Shown here piece by piece: positions 1 to 6,541 of a DNA stretch of 12,736 nt (its first letter is position 1; the number at the start of each line of letters is the position of its first letter). The DNA is from Polaromonas sp. YR568 (lineage in GTDB: Bacteria; Pseudomonadota; Gammaproteobacteria; Burkholderiales; Burkholderiaceae). The stretch is from NCBI GenBank assembly GCA_945871335.1, contig CAMBWM010000044.1:1-12736 (forward strand). The letters are read 5' to 3'. The translations under genes were made by a program, and so were the position numbers. Below the pieces are notes generated by a model. It ran no database searches, had not been told where the DNA came from, and was given only the letters and a program-made list of their open reading frames with translations.

Positions 1-542
1 AACTCATGTCCATCGTGCCTGAAGGAATGCAAAAAGCAAATAGCGACAGCTTGGGCGCCGGCCTCCCTAATTTGCCGTGCGATCGGTTCAAGCGCCTTTA
101 CGTCCAAGGGCACGATCACAGCACCATCAAATGCGACTCGTTCGTTGACTTCGAAACGAAGTGATCGGGGTACCAAGGGCTCAACTGGCGTTAAAAACAA
201 ATCATAGATGTCATAGCGCCATTCGCGCGCAATTTGCAGGACATCCCGAAAACCCTGCGTGGTGAGCAATGCCGTCACAACACCTTTTCGCTCAATCAAC
301 GCATTAGCGACCAAGGTAGTGCCATGAATGATGTTTTCCACTTGCGAAGGCAAGACACCGTTTTTTTGGGTGATCTGGGAAACCCCATTCAACACGCCTT
401 CCGAGGGGTCATGCGGTGTTGTCAATACCTTTTCATTGACCATGTGACCTTCTGAGTCGATCATGACCAAATCGGTGAATGTTCCACCAATGTCTACCCC
501 AATCCGGAATGGGCCTTTCATTGCAAACGATTGACTATTCAT
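1..542 (-). CDS. hyuA: Hydantoinase/oxoprolinase subunit A, N-terminal part (cut by the left edge)
   Basis: I translated the minus strand by hand from 542 to the edge; 180 codons are open with no stop. Residues 13-24 read RIGVDIGGTFTD, the phosphate-binding start of the hydantoinase A / 5-oxoprolinase N-terminal domain (an actin/ASKHA-like ATPase fold). HGTTLVANALIERKG follows at about 73-87, also typical of the family. Known members use ATP to open cyclic amides such as hydantoins, N-methylhydantoin or 5-oxoproline, working with subunit B in the cytoplasm. The ATG at 542 overlaps the hyuB stop by 8 nt, suggesting coupled translation. A second in-frame ATG at 521 (protein beginning MKGPFRIG) is a fair alternative, since neither start has a clear SD. 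About two thirds of the protein (full length usually near 680-700 residues) lies outside the window. Substrate unknown. Confidence 0.9.
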   Translation of the reverse strand, partial: MNSQSFAMKGPFRIGVDIGGTFTDLVMIDSEGHMVNEKVLTTPHDPSEGVLNGVSQITQKNGVLPSQVENIIHGTTLVANALIERKGVVTALLTTQGFRDVLQIAREWRYDIYDLFLTPVEPLVPRSLRFEVNERVAFDGAVIVPLDVKALEPIARQIREAGAQAVAICFLHSFRHDGHE

Positions 543-2232
543 GAAGATCTGCTTTTTTTGTATTCAGCATTTGTTGTATTTCAGACGCTTGCAAACCGTA
601 ATCGCGCTCGGCACTTGCAGCCGAAACTACGCCATCGATTAGATCTCTTTCAACAGCTGAACGCTCTCGCATGTGAGCAGGGGACATGCCTCCACCACCT
701 GGAGTTTCGAACGTTACGATCTGGCCCGGTTGCATGCTGATGACCGACTTGGCTGGAATTTTCACGCCATCCAATAAGTCAAGCCCTGCAGCACCATCGA
801 GTCCGCCCAAAAATCCGCGTGGCGGATGCTTGACCCTCTCATGACGAATCATGAAGGTCAAGGGTTCGGATGACAGGGATTTGAATGCAATCCGCTGCCC
901 TAATCCCCCTCGGTGCAAGCCAGCACCGCCACTGTCCATGAGCAAACTTTTTTCAGTCACCAGCATAGGGGTCTGATTTTCAAATTGCTCAATCGGGCTG
1001 TTAGCTACATTGGTGGGAAAGCTTAAACAGGCAGGTCCATCGCTGGTGGCTCTGGCACCGTAACCGCCACTCATGAAAAACATCTTCACAAACTTGCGTT
1101 TGGATCGATCAACCCCTTTGAAATAGACGTTCCAGATGGGGGAGCCGCTGTCAGCTATGATTTTTTTTGGCATCATTTTGGAAAGCGCTCCAAAAATGAC
1201 GAATGGCAAATAATGCCCTGAAAGATGCCTGCCCCAGACGGGTGCGGGCCGTGTCGGATTCACCAAACAGCCCTCCGGCGCCAAAATTGTCAATGGACGC
1301 AATCCGCCATCGTTGTTAGGGGATGACGGATCAAAAGCACACTTGACGGCATAGGCACTGTACGCAAAAGTGAAATTCATCACGGAGTTGATCGGCTTAT
1401 CGATTTGAGCATCAGTGCCTGAATAATCAATCACCAGTTCAGAGCCTTTTTTCCGAACATTGCAGCAAATCAACAAAGATTTTTCGAATCCATCTGCCAT
1501 GACCTGGTCATCGAATTCGCCATCGGGCATGGATTCCAGCATTCTGCGCATGCTATTTTCCGAACGTTGCAATATCTGATCTGTGACGTCAGTCAAATCG
1601 TCGATGCTTTCTTGCTGAAGCAACGCCAACAATTTGACTTGGGCCAAATCGTATGCAGCAAACTGCGCACGGATATCACCAAGAGTCTCCAATGGTTCTC
1701 GTAAATTCTCCTTGATGAAAGAGACAACATCAGGATTTTCTTCACCCCGTTTGCAAATCTTGAGAACCGGAATGCACAAGCCCTCCTCATAAGAGTCTTT
1801 GGCAAAGGGATTGGGGGCACCTCCAATGTCAACTGTATGGAAGGTTGAGCCTACGAAAGCTACCAACTCTGCACCGCGGAAAATCGGTCTAACCATAGTG
1901 ATGTCATTCAGATGGCCTGTTCCCAACCATGGATCGTTGGAAATCAAGACATCACCAGGCTCCAGCGTCTGCTTAGGATAGCGGTTAAGCATGGCTTCCA
2001 GAGTTCGTTGCATCGTTCCTAAAAATGACGGTATTGAACGGGATGACTGAGCAAAGACCCTGCCATTGGCATCCATCAAAGAGCAAGCCAAATCCCAGTT
2101 CTCACGAACGACCACCGAAAACGAAGTACGAACAAAGGTTTGGGCAACTTCGTCCATCAACCCCGTCAAACGTTGCCAAATTATTCCAAGCTGTAATGCG
2201 CTAATGCTTTTCCTCATGGAAGACCCAATCAT
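535..2232 (-). CDS. hyuB: Hydantoinase/oxoprolinase subunit B
   Basis: A 565-residue protein of the hydantoinase B / oxoprolinase family, the usual partner of subunit A in ATP-dependent cyclic-amide hydrolysis. Family marks include an N-terminal helix region followed by LMDEVAQTFVRTSFS (25-39), NDPWLGTGHLND at 99-110 (compare the family's NDP..GG.H..D), and a late ETPGGGG at 509-515. A C-terminal tail with a YGL-type ending (RDYGLQ) is also present. Length is normal (about 520-600). The frame stays open upstream to 2373, but I chose the ATG at 2232 because it overlaps the stop of the preceding small ORF as ATGA. The ATG at 2217 (MRKSIS) is an alternative, and SD signals are poor at both. hyuA follows with an 8-nt overlap. 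Base composition is clearly more AT-rich than in the genes to the right, suggesting a separate origin. Subunit B identity is secure; substrate is not. Confidence 0.92.
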   Translation of the reverse strand: MIGSSMRKSISALQLGIIWQRLTGLMDEVAQTFVRTSFSVVVRENWDLACSLMDANGRVFAQSSRSIPSFLGTMQRTLEAMLNRYPKQTLEPGDVLISNDPWLGTGHLNDITMVRPIFRGAELVAFVGSTFHTVDIGGAPNPFAKDSYEEGLCIPVLKICKRGEENPDVVSFIKENLREPLETLGDIRAQFAAYDLAQVKLLALLQQESIDDLTDVTDQILQRSENSMRRMLESMPDGEFDDQVMADGFEKSLLICCNVRKKGSELVIDYSGTDAQIDKPINSVMNFTFAYSAYAVKCAFDPSSPNNDGGLRPLTILAPEGCLVNPTRPAPVWGRHLSGHYLPFVIFGALSKMMPKKIIADSGSPIWNVYFKGVDRSKRKFVKMFFMSGGYGARATSDGPACLSFPTNVANSPIEQFENQTPMLVTEKSLLMDSGGAGLHRGGLGQRIAFKSLSSEPLTFMIRHERVKHPPRGFLGGLDGAAGLDLLDGVKIPAKSVISMQPGQIVTFETPGGGGMSPAHMRERSAVERDLIDGVVSAASAERDYGLQASEIQQMLNTKKADLHE

Positions 2233-2404
2233 TTTTTTATTGTGCCCAATGTCATGTTGCCGGCAGCAAACTTTCTGGCCAGCTCCAGCTGTGACTGCTC
2301 CAGCACTCCGATGGCAAAGCCGACGGCCTGGGTAAAAGCGGCCAGACTGCTGGACTCGCGGCGTATGCTCCAAGGACCTTGCACCAATAGATTCGGATAT
2401 GCAT
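2229..2404 (-). pseudogene. Internally deleted or frameshifted small gene between the FMN reductase and hyuB
   Basis: The region starts like a real gene. AAAGGAG (2411-2417) lies 6 nt before an ATG at 2404 that reads MHIRIYWCKVLGAY, but this frame then becomes implausible and stops after 50 codons. The neighbouring frame, which starts right after the reductase stop and runs 58 codons from 2405, reads like the C-terminus of a real protein (LAAFTQAVGFAIGVLEQ, then ELARKFAAGN). It ends at TGA 2229-2231, overlapping the hyuB ATG as ATGA. The simplest reading is a gene whose middle was lost, leaving start and end out of frame. A start like MHIRI resembles some Asp/Glu/hydantoin racemases, which would fit beside hyuAB, but this is a weak clue. 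It could also be a short live gene using an unusual start (TTG 2387 or GTG 2384). Confidence 0.5.
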
Positions 2405-2405
2405 A

Positions 2406-3023
2406 TCAGTCTCCTTTGACAGCGGGATGATTCAAGGTATGGCGCATCCTTGCGAATTCAACGACCTGCTTGCCGATCGATTCGAGCTGCATTTTTGAGG
2501 ATAAATCGACGCAATGGCCTGATGCATCGAAGATGCCCGTCGATGTATTCAGGGAAGCCCCCAGAGGCGTGGGCCAGCCGCGCAAGGCATGAACGACACT
2601 GCGAAGCGCAGCGAGCGTCTGAGCGCCTGCTTGCCAGCCACCCGCACAAGCGATGAGGCCTACCGCGATGCCGTCTAGGTAGACACGGGGGTCGTTGCGC
2701 AGGTCTTCGGTGTAGTCGAGCGCGTTCTTAATAAGCCCCGAAACAGAGCCGTGGTAGGCAGGCGAGGCGATGATCAAACCGTCGCACTCGCGGATCGCCT
2801 GCACGAGCGCCGAACTCTTCGCGTCGCGCTCATTGAAATCGGGTGTATACATGGGCATCAGCAGTTCGGACCCCGAGATTGAAAGGATCCGCGCGCCGCT
2901 GACACGGGCGCTTTCGAGCGCTACAGCCATCGCTCTCTCGGACGACGAACCGGAGCGCGGCGTCCCGCCGATCCCCACTATGAATGGAAGAAAACCACCG
3001 TCATTGGAATCGGGAGCTGTCAT
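2406..3023 (-). CDS. NADPH-dependent FMN reductase (flavodoxin-like)
   Basis: A 205-residue cytoplasmic flavoprotein of the NADPH-dependent FMN reductase family (SsuE / EmoB / chromate reductase type, usually 180-200 residues). Residues 19-31 (GGTPRSGSSSERA) form the phosphate-binding loop for FMN. Residues 87-104 (SPAYHGSVSGLIKNALDY) are the second flavin-contact segment, and 127-133 (AGGWQAG) the third. Such enzymes reduce free or bound FMN with NAD(P)H and often feed a partner monooxygenase. A luciferase-like monooxygenase is encoded upstream on the same strand, so supply of FMNH2 to it is a reasonable inference. GGGAG about 6 nt before the ATG at 3023 supports the start. The frame remains open for 58 coding-like codons beyond the TGA at 2406-2408; I take these as belonging to a different, broken gene rather than to this protein. 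Confidence 0.9.
   Translation of the reverse strand: MTAPDSNDGGFLPFIVGIGGTPRSGSSSERAMAVALESARVSGARILSISGSELLMPMYTPDFNERDAKSSALVQAIRECDGLIIASPAYHGSVSGLIKNALDYTEDLRNDPRVYLDGIAVGLIACAGGWQAGAQTLAALRSVVHALRGWPTPLGASLNTSTGIFDASGHCVDLSSKMQLESIGKQVVEFARMRHTLNHPAVKGD
2411..2417 (-). promoter_or_regulatory. Strong ribosome binding site AAAGGAG before the broken gene
   Basis: Read on the minus strand, AAAGGAG sits inside the last codons of the FMN reductase, 6 nt before the ATG at 2404. It is one of the better SD sites on this strand. It argues that a gene was once, or still is, translated from 2404, in a frame that no longer matches the coding-like tail before hyuB. Confidence 0.5.
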
Positions 3024-3160
3024 TTAGCTCTCCCTTTTGCACTTTGTGCCACTCGGACCCCGTTCTCCCCCCCTGCGAAGACCCGGATTGAGCAACCTCG
3101 ACGGATAAAATTATTGATAATTGGCATATTATTCTAATATTTCAAATAAAAGTTTTAAAA

Positions 3161-3195
3161 CAAACGTTTGCCGTTCGGGAAATAAGATCGGCAAA
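3161..3195. promoter_or_regulatory. Possible operator: palindrome and inverted repeat
   Basis: CAAACGTTTG (3161-3170) is a perfect 10-bp palindrome. It overlaps the left arm of a perfect 7-bp inverted repeat, TTTGCCG (3167-3173) and CGGCAAA (3189-3195), whose arms are separated by 15 bases. It lies about 140-170 bases before the reductase start in an AT-rich setting. The layout fits a dimeric regulator site, but no regulator gene is in the window, and chance is possible. Confidence 0.3.
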
Positions 3196-3269
3196 TTAAA
3201 ACTGCTGGTGTTACTGGGATACGAGGTTAAGACCAATCATCCCGCGAGGTTGATAAAGAATTTCAGTTT

Positions 3270-3329
3270 AGGAGGATATAAATCAATAAGTTAAGAATTT
3301 GGGTATTGTTAACGTGTACTCAGATGTAG
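3270..3329 (+). pseudogene. Orphan SD and signal-peptide-like codons (possible gene-start remnant)
   Basis: AGGAGG (3270-3275) is followed after 6 nt by ATC, where ATG would be expected. The 15 codons starting there read INKLRIWVLLTCTQM and then stop at TAG (3327-3329). A lysine/arginine-bearing start followed by a hydrophobic run looks like the beginning of an exported protein, much like the start of the TctC receptor downstream (MKNAIWSIAV). A degraded start of a receptor gene is one reading. A short leader peptide with a non-standard start, or chance, are others. Confidence 0.25.
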
Positions 3330-3386
3330 CAAAAAAAAATTAGTATGACGCAAAAATAATACTTTGTGAGTTTTCAATGGTGCTGA

Positions 3387-3653
3387 TTAATGAGCGAGTG
3401 TTTTACCGGTGTGCGGTCGCAGCGCGAAGCTGGCGGGCGGCTGCGCTTGAAGGGCTGTTTGGCCTAGCTCTTGAAAGACGGTGACTTCACCATCGTGCTC
3501 TGCCCGTTGCGCGATTTTGGCTGGCAAGACAGCTCGGCACTGGGTTTTTGGCGCAGCCGCTTCGTGCAGTTTGCGCCTCGCGAGGAGCCGCCGCCAAAAC
3601 CCAGAGCTTCGGTGCTTCAGCCCTTGATGCAGACCTGTAAGACCGCTAAGCAC
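3387..3653 (-). CDS. Doubtful small ORF after the monooxygenase gene
   Basis: An 88-codon frame starting at GTG 3653, which overlaps the monooxygenase stop by 8 nt, and running to 3387. The product is rich in Ala, Arg, Gln and His, has no motif I recognise, and no clear SD. The overlap with the upstream stop fits translational coupling. However, the same segment is packed with inverted repeats, which explains it as well without coding. Listed only as a possibility. Confidence 0.15.
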   Translation of the reverse strand: MLSGLTGLHQGLKHRSSGFWRRLLARRKLHEAAAPKTQCRAVLPAKIAQRAEHDGEVTVFQELGQTALQAQPPASFALRPHTGKTLAH

Positions 3654-3655
3654 TC
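3396..3655. repeat. GC-rich segment with nested inverted repeats
   Basis: This segment differs sharply from the AT-rich DNA to its left and has several inverted pairs sharing roughly one centre. GAGTG (3396-3400) pairs with CACTC (3651-3655), AAGGGCTG (3450-3457) with CAGCCCTT (3618-3625), and CTGGGTTTTTGGCG (3540-3553) with CGCCAAAACCCAG (3592-3604, one-base bulge). In the middle is the perfect palindrome CCTCGCGAGG (3576-3585). A separate small hairpin, CGCAGC (3418-3423) with GCTGCG (3440-3445), lies near the left end. It could be a small non-autonomous mobile element, a structured RNA, or a terminator region for the monooxygenase gene. No target-site duplication was found. Confidence 0.4.
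3540..3604 (-). terminator. Large hairpin downstream of the monooxygenase gene
   Basis: The arms at 3540-3553 and 3592-3604 match over 13 bases with one bulge, and enclose the palindrome CCTCGCGAGG. On the minus strand the hairpin begins about 41 bases after the monooxygenase stop. There is no T-run after it (the T/A runs are inside the stem), so it is not a textbook intrinsic terminator. It could still stop transcription or protect the 3' end of the message. Confidence 0.3.
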
Positions 3656-4761
3656 ACTTCTGAAACAGCGCGATCAAAGGTCGTTATTGGCACCACCGGG
3701 GCCCCTGAAGCTGCCATGCGTTTCGAAAACTCCGGAATCACCTGCTGCGCGAAGCGCGTCATTGATTCGTTTGCTAGCTCGGCTGGCATTGAACCGAGCC
3801 GAAACTGCATCATCACGCCACCCACGCCGGAGCGCGCCAGCAGGGCCATGCGTTCGGCCACCTTGGCCGGGGAGCCTGCCAGCAGGCCAATATTCGGATC
3901 GCGATACACCGGATTGGAGCTGGTGATGGCCTGCCCCTGCTCAGCAGCCACACGCCCGCGCATAGAGGAGCGGTGATCAACCATGCCGACGAAGTACGGC
4001 AATGCGGTGCTCTCCGCTTCTGCGTCGGTTTCGCCCACATACACATTGCGCCAAATCCAGCTTTCGTCCATGCAGCGCGCGACATGTGCCTCGTCGAACC
4101 CGGCGCCGCGCATCGCCGACTGATAAGCCGTGAGGCGGGCAAAGGTGTTGTCATCGGACTGAACATTCATCAAGAACGGTAGTCCGCGTCCGCCCAATCC
4201 GGCTGCGCCAAAGTCGGACGATGCCGCGCGCAGTACCAGTGGATGCGGCTTGGTGAACGGCCGCGGTCGAAGCGCCGGGCCCTTTACCTGCCAGAACTTG
4301 CCAGTATGCTCAAAGCCCTCGGTGCCGGTCCATGCCTTGAGCATGATGGCCTCGGCCTCCTCGTAGCGCTCGCTGGCCTCGCCATGCGGGATGCCGTAGC
4401 CCTGATATTCGTAAACGTTGTAGGCTGTGCCGCGGCCAATGCCGACCATCAGGCGCCCGCGCCCGAGGTTGTCAAGCAATGCGATCTGTTCTGCAAGCCG
4501 CACTGGGTGATACAAGCTTACCTGAGCCACTGCGAAGCCAACGCGAAGGCGGCTGGTTGCACCTAATATTGCAGCGGCAAACGTCGTTGGATCGACATAC
4601 GCGCAATTGCCGTCAAAGTGGTGCTCGGCCAGCCACGCGCTATCGAACCCGAGTCGCTCGGTGAGCCTAGCTTCATCAATGGCTTCTGAGATGTAGTCCG
4701 CATCACGTGCTGGATCGGCGGCTTCGGGGAAAATGAAATTGGCGAATCGCATAGTTGGCAT
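3646..4761 (-). CDS. Luciferase-like (LLM class) flavin-dependent monooxygenase
   Basis: A 371-residue protein of the bacterial luciferase-like family (TIM barrel, FMNH2 or F420 dependent; usual length 330-380). Typical segments are LTERLGFDSAWLAEHHFD (33-50), HPVRLAEQIALLDNLGRGR (85-103) and VGIGRGTAYNVYEYQGYG (106-123). These enzymes oxidise a substrate with O2 and reduced flavin supplied by a reductase. The FMN reductase 620 bases downstream on the same strand is the obvious candidate. Start: the ATG at 4761 has TGGG directly against it, whereas the ATG at 4752 (MRFANFIF) has GGGA about 8 nt upstream and is the more natural start; the shorter protein has 368 residues. The gene faces the tct operon across an AT-rich promoter region. 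Substrate unknown. It is shorter than NtaA/EmoA-type enzymes (about 440), so I do not assign that subgroup. Confidence 0.88.
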   Translation of the reverse strand: MPTMRFANFIFPEAADPARDADYISEAIDEARLTERLGFDSAWLAEHHFDGNCAYVDPTTFAAAILGATSRLRVGFAVAQVSLYHPVRLAEQIALLDNLGRGRLMVGIGRGTAYNVYEYQGYGIPHGEASERYEEAEAIMLKAWTGTEGFEHTGKFWQVKGPALRPRPFTKPHPLVLRAASSDFGAAGLGGRGLPFLMNVQSDDNTFARLTAYQSAMRGAGFDEAHVARCMDESWIWRNVYVGETDAEAESTALPYFVGMVDHRSSMRGRVAAEQGQAITSSNPVYRDPNIGLLAGSPAKVAERMALLARSGVGGVMMQFRLGSMPAELANESMTRFAQQVIPEFSKRMAASGAPVVPITTFDRAVSEVSA

Positions 4762-5040
4762 CCCAGTAAATTAAGTTTCGATATTAGTGTACTTTCGAAG
4801 AATTTCCAACTTCAATTTATGATTTATTTTGTAATCAATAAAACTGGTTTGCTTTATGACTATTATTTTCCAGTAGATTATAAATTAGTAGGTTAAATAG
4901 AATATTTACGGAAAACATACATGCATTAAACATAAACGAATATATTAGTCATCTTTAATGTGTCGTCAAGCAGGTATATGAGTTAAGATATGGCATATTG
5001 TTCGAACCGCTGTGGGATTTTTCTTTAAGGAGGTTTCAAG
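4762..5040. promoter_or_regulatory. Divergent AT-rich promoter region
   Basis: 279 bases with no gene lie between the monooxygenase (minus) and tctC (plus), and should carry promoters for both directions. The DNA is strongly AT-rich. TGGCATATT (4991-4999), about 42 bases before tctC, also occurs at 3122-3130 in the other control region, in a 13-base match with one difference. The block CATACATGCATTAAACATAAACG and its AT-rich flanks (about 4905-4950) contains several near-repeats that could bind a regulator. I could not fix -35/-10 boxes with confidence. Confidence 0.5.
5026..5033 (+). promoter_or_regulatory. Ribosome binding site TAAGGAGG of tctC
   Basis: TAAGGAGG lies 7 nt before the tctC ATG at 5041. 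It is a near-perfect SD site, the strongest in the operon, and fits high production of a periplasmic receptor compared with the weakly initiated tctB. Confidence 0.8.
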
Positions 5041-6006
5041 ATGAAGAATGCAATCTGGAGTATCGCGGTCTTCGCCGCGCTCAACCTTAGCCAAGTGTTG
5101 CCGGCACAAGCCCAAGCCAAATACCCCGCTCGCGCGGTCACATTGGTGGTCCCCTTCGCCCCCGGCGGCAGCGGTGATGTAACAATACGATTCATCGCCG
5201 ACCATCTACAGAAAACAAGAGGCGTGCCAATGGTGGTCGAGAACCGCCCAGGCGGAGGAGCCACCATCGGAATGAGCTCGCTCGCCCGCTCGGCCGCGGA
5301 TGGCTACACGCTCGGGCTGATTTCCACCAGCCCTTTCACTGTGACGCCCTATTTCCAGAAGGTCCCCTACGACCCACTCAAGGACTTCACTTTCCTAGGG
5401 CAATACACTGTCAGCCCAGCGCCCATGATTGTTGCGAGCGAGTCACCCTTCAAAAGCGTGGAAGAATTGATCGCCTTCGGCCGTGCCAACCCCGGCAAGC
5501 TGCGCTGGGCGACTGGGGCGCCGCGCGGTACCAATCACATTTCCACCGAGGTCGCGCTACGCCATCAGAAAGTTAACGGTACTTTCGTTGCATTCGGTGG
5601 CGGCGCTGAAGCGCTTACTAGTTTGCTAGGCGGTAATTTGGAGTTCATCGTAGTCACCGATTTCGGACCGCCATTGAAGAATCGGCAGATCCGGATGCTC
5701 GCCGAGAGTGGGCCAAACAAGATCGTCGGCATGCCCGAAATCCGCACCTATAACGAGTTGGGTTACCCCCTGACCCTGCCGATTTTTCTTGGTATCGGCG
5801 GTCCGGCCGGATTGCCGCCTGAGGTCGTGAAGTTTTGGGAAGACGCGATCCGCGAAGTGACTGCGCTGCCAGCCTTCATCGAGGTACTTGGCCGCTACGT
5901 GTCGCCGCCGGCATATTTGGACAGTAAAGCGTTCACGGTGCGTATCAATGACGCCTTCACCGGCACAGGTCGCGCGGTACGCGACCTGGGCATGGTGCCA
6001 AACTAA
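5041..6006 (+). CDS. tctC: TctC/Bug-type periplasmic solute-binding receptor
   Basis: A 321-residue exported receptor of the tripartite tricarboxylate transporter (TTT) family. Residues 1-26 form a signal peptide: Lys at 2, a hydrophobic core, and an AQAQA cleavage area before KYPAR. The mature start carries the family marks VVPFAPGGSGDVTIR (about 36-50) and ENRPGGGATIG (67-77), followed by DGYTLG. Bug receptors close over a carboxylate-bearing ligand and deliver it to TctAB in the inner membrane. Ligands range from citrate and dicarboxylates to amino acids and nicotinate, so the ligand cannot be named. The start is fixed by the TAAGGAGG site 7 nt upstream. First gene of a seven-gene operon whose other members are oxidative enzymes, so the ligand is probably the growth substrate they attack. 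Confidence 0.95.
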   Translation: MKNAIWSIAVFAALNLSQVLPAQAQAKYPARAVTLVVPFAPGGSGDVTIRFIADHLQKTRGVPMVVENRPGGGATIGMSSLARSAADGYTLGLISTSPFTVTPYFQKVPYDPLKDFTFLGQYTVSPAPMIVASESPFKSVEELIAFGRANPGKLRWATGAPRGTNHISTEVALRHQKVNGTFVAFGGGAEALTSLLGGNLEFIVVTDFGPPLKNRQIRMLAESGPNKIVGMPEIRTYNELGYPLTLPIFLGIGGPAGLPPEVVKFWEDAIREVTALPAFIEVLGRYVSPPAYLDSKAFTVRINDAFTGTGRAVRDLGMVPN

Positions 6007-6060
6007 GGCAAAGCGTGCACCACCGCAAAACAGGTATGTCCCTATTGCCCCAACAGCACG

Positions 6061-6534
6061 ATGCCCTTCTCGCGTGATTTAGCCCACCGCGTCGCCGGCT
6101 CACTGGCCATGGCCGGTATCGGTTGCTGGGCTGCGTGGGAGGGACGTACGCTCGGTCTTTTCGTGCTAGGTACACCCGCGCCAGGCCTGTTCCCGTTCAT
6201 TTTTGGCTGCATGCTATTGGTGATGGCACTGCTCTGCCTGATCATCGATATCGCGGCTATGCGCGGCGGCGGTGCAGCCCCTGCGGTTCCCGTAGACGAT
6301 CGAAGCGGCTTAACGCGCGTAGCCGGTTATTTAGCAGTCGGTGTTGGCTGCGCGATCGCGATGCAGTGGGTCGGCTTCGTGCTTGCTGCGTTTGTTGCCC
6401 TGTTGCTGCTGATGCGCGGTTTCGAACGTATGCCCTGGAAAGTATCGCTACTCACGACCCTGGGTGCGACTGCTGTAGCGTATGTACTGTTCGTGCGCCT
6501 GCTCGGTGTACCGCTTCCGGCAATGCCGTTATAG
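6061..6534 (+). CDS. tctB: TTT transporter small membrane subunit TctB
   Basis: A 157-residue hydrophobic protein. Likely membrane helices lie at about 10-27, 42-65, 84-115 (one long or two short) and 128-150. GTPAPGLFPFIFG (37-49) is the P-G-FP type motif common after the first helix of TctB proteins. TctB is the poorly conserved small subunit that sits with TctA in the inner membrane. Position between tctC and tctA supports the call as much as the sequence does. The gene starts 54 bases after tctC with only a weak SD, and its stop is 7 bases before tctA. Confidence 0.88.
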   Translation: MPFSRDLAHRVAGSLAMAGIGCWAAWEGRTLGLFVLGTPAPGLFPFIFGCMLLVMALLCLIIDIAAMRGGGAAPAVPVDDRSGLTRVAGYLAVGVGCAIAMQWVGFVLAAFVALLLLMRGFERMPWKVSLLTTLGATAVAYVLFVRLLGVPLPAMPL

Positions 6535-6541
6535 GACCTCT

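Larger units (their letters stand above)
3024..3395. other. AT-rich non-coding stretch upstream of the FMN reductase
   Basis: About 370 bases with no convincing gene. The part from about 3105 to 3390 is strongly AT-rich, unlike the coding regions around it, and probably holds the promoter for the reductase-hyu group on the minus strand. It contains the palindrome CAAACGTTTG (3161-3170), the inverted pair TTTGCCG/CGGCAAA, and an orphan SD on the plus strand near 3270. I could not pick reliable -35 and -10 boxes because AT-rich matches are too common here. Confidence 0.5.

Noticed and set aside
2233..2373. N-terminal extension of hyuB by 47 codons
   Set aside because: The extra residues (Arg/Gly/Ala/His-rich) do not look like a hydantoinase B start and overlap a better coding frame that ends by ATGA at the ATG 2232.
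2229..3023. Stop-codon read-through (TGA as selenocysteine or recoding) linking the FMN reductase to the 58-codon tail
   Set aside because: The reductase already has its full family length, and a strong SD with ATG sits at the junction, so a separate broken gene explains the tail better. I saw no SECIS-like element, though I could not fold the RNA.
3396..3655. Integron attC site
   Set aside because: The hairpin size would fit, but I could not find the required GTTRRRY and RYYYAAC core sites at the ends.
3471..3926. 151-codon plus-strand frame over the monooxygenase end
   Set aside because: Its second half is antisense to the monooxygenase gene and its first half lies in the inverted-repeat block; no SD and no motif.
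4762..5040. Short hidden genes in the AT-rich divergent region
   Set aside because: Frames are short and broken by stops, and the minus-strand frames reaching in from tctC are antisense to its strong start; nothing coding-like was found.
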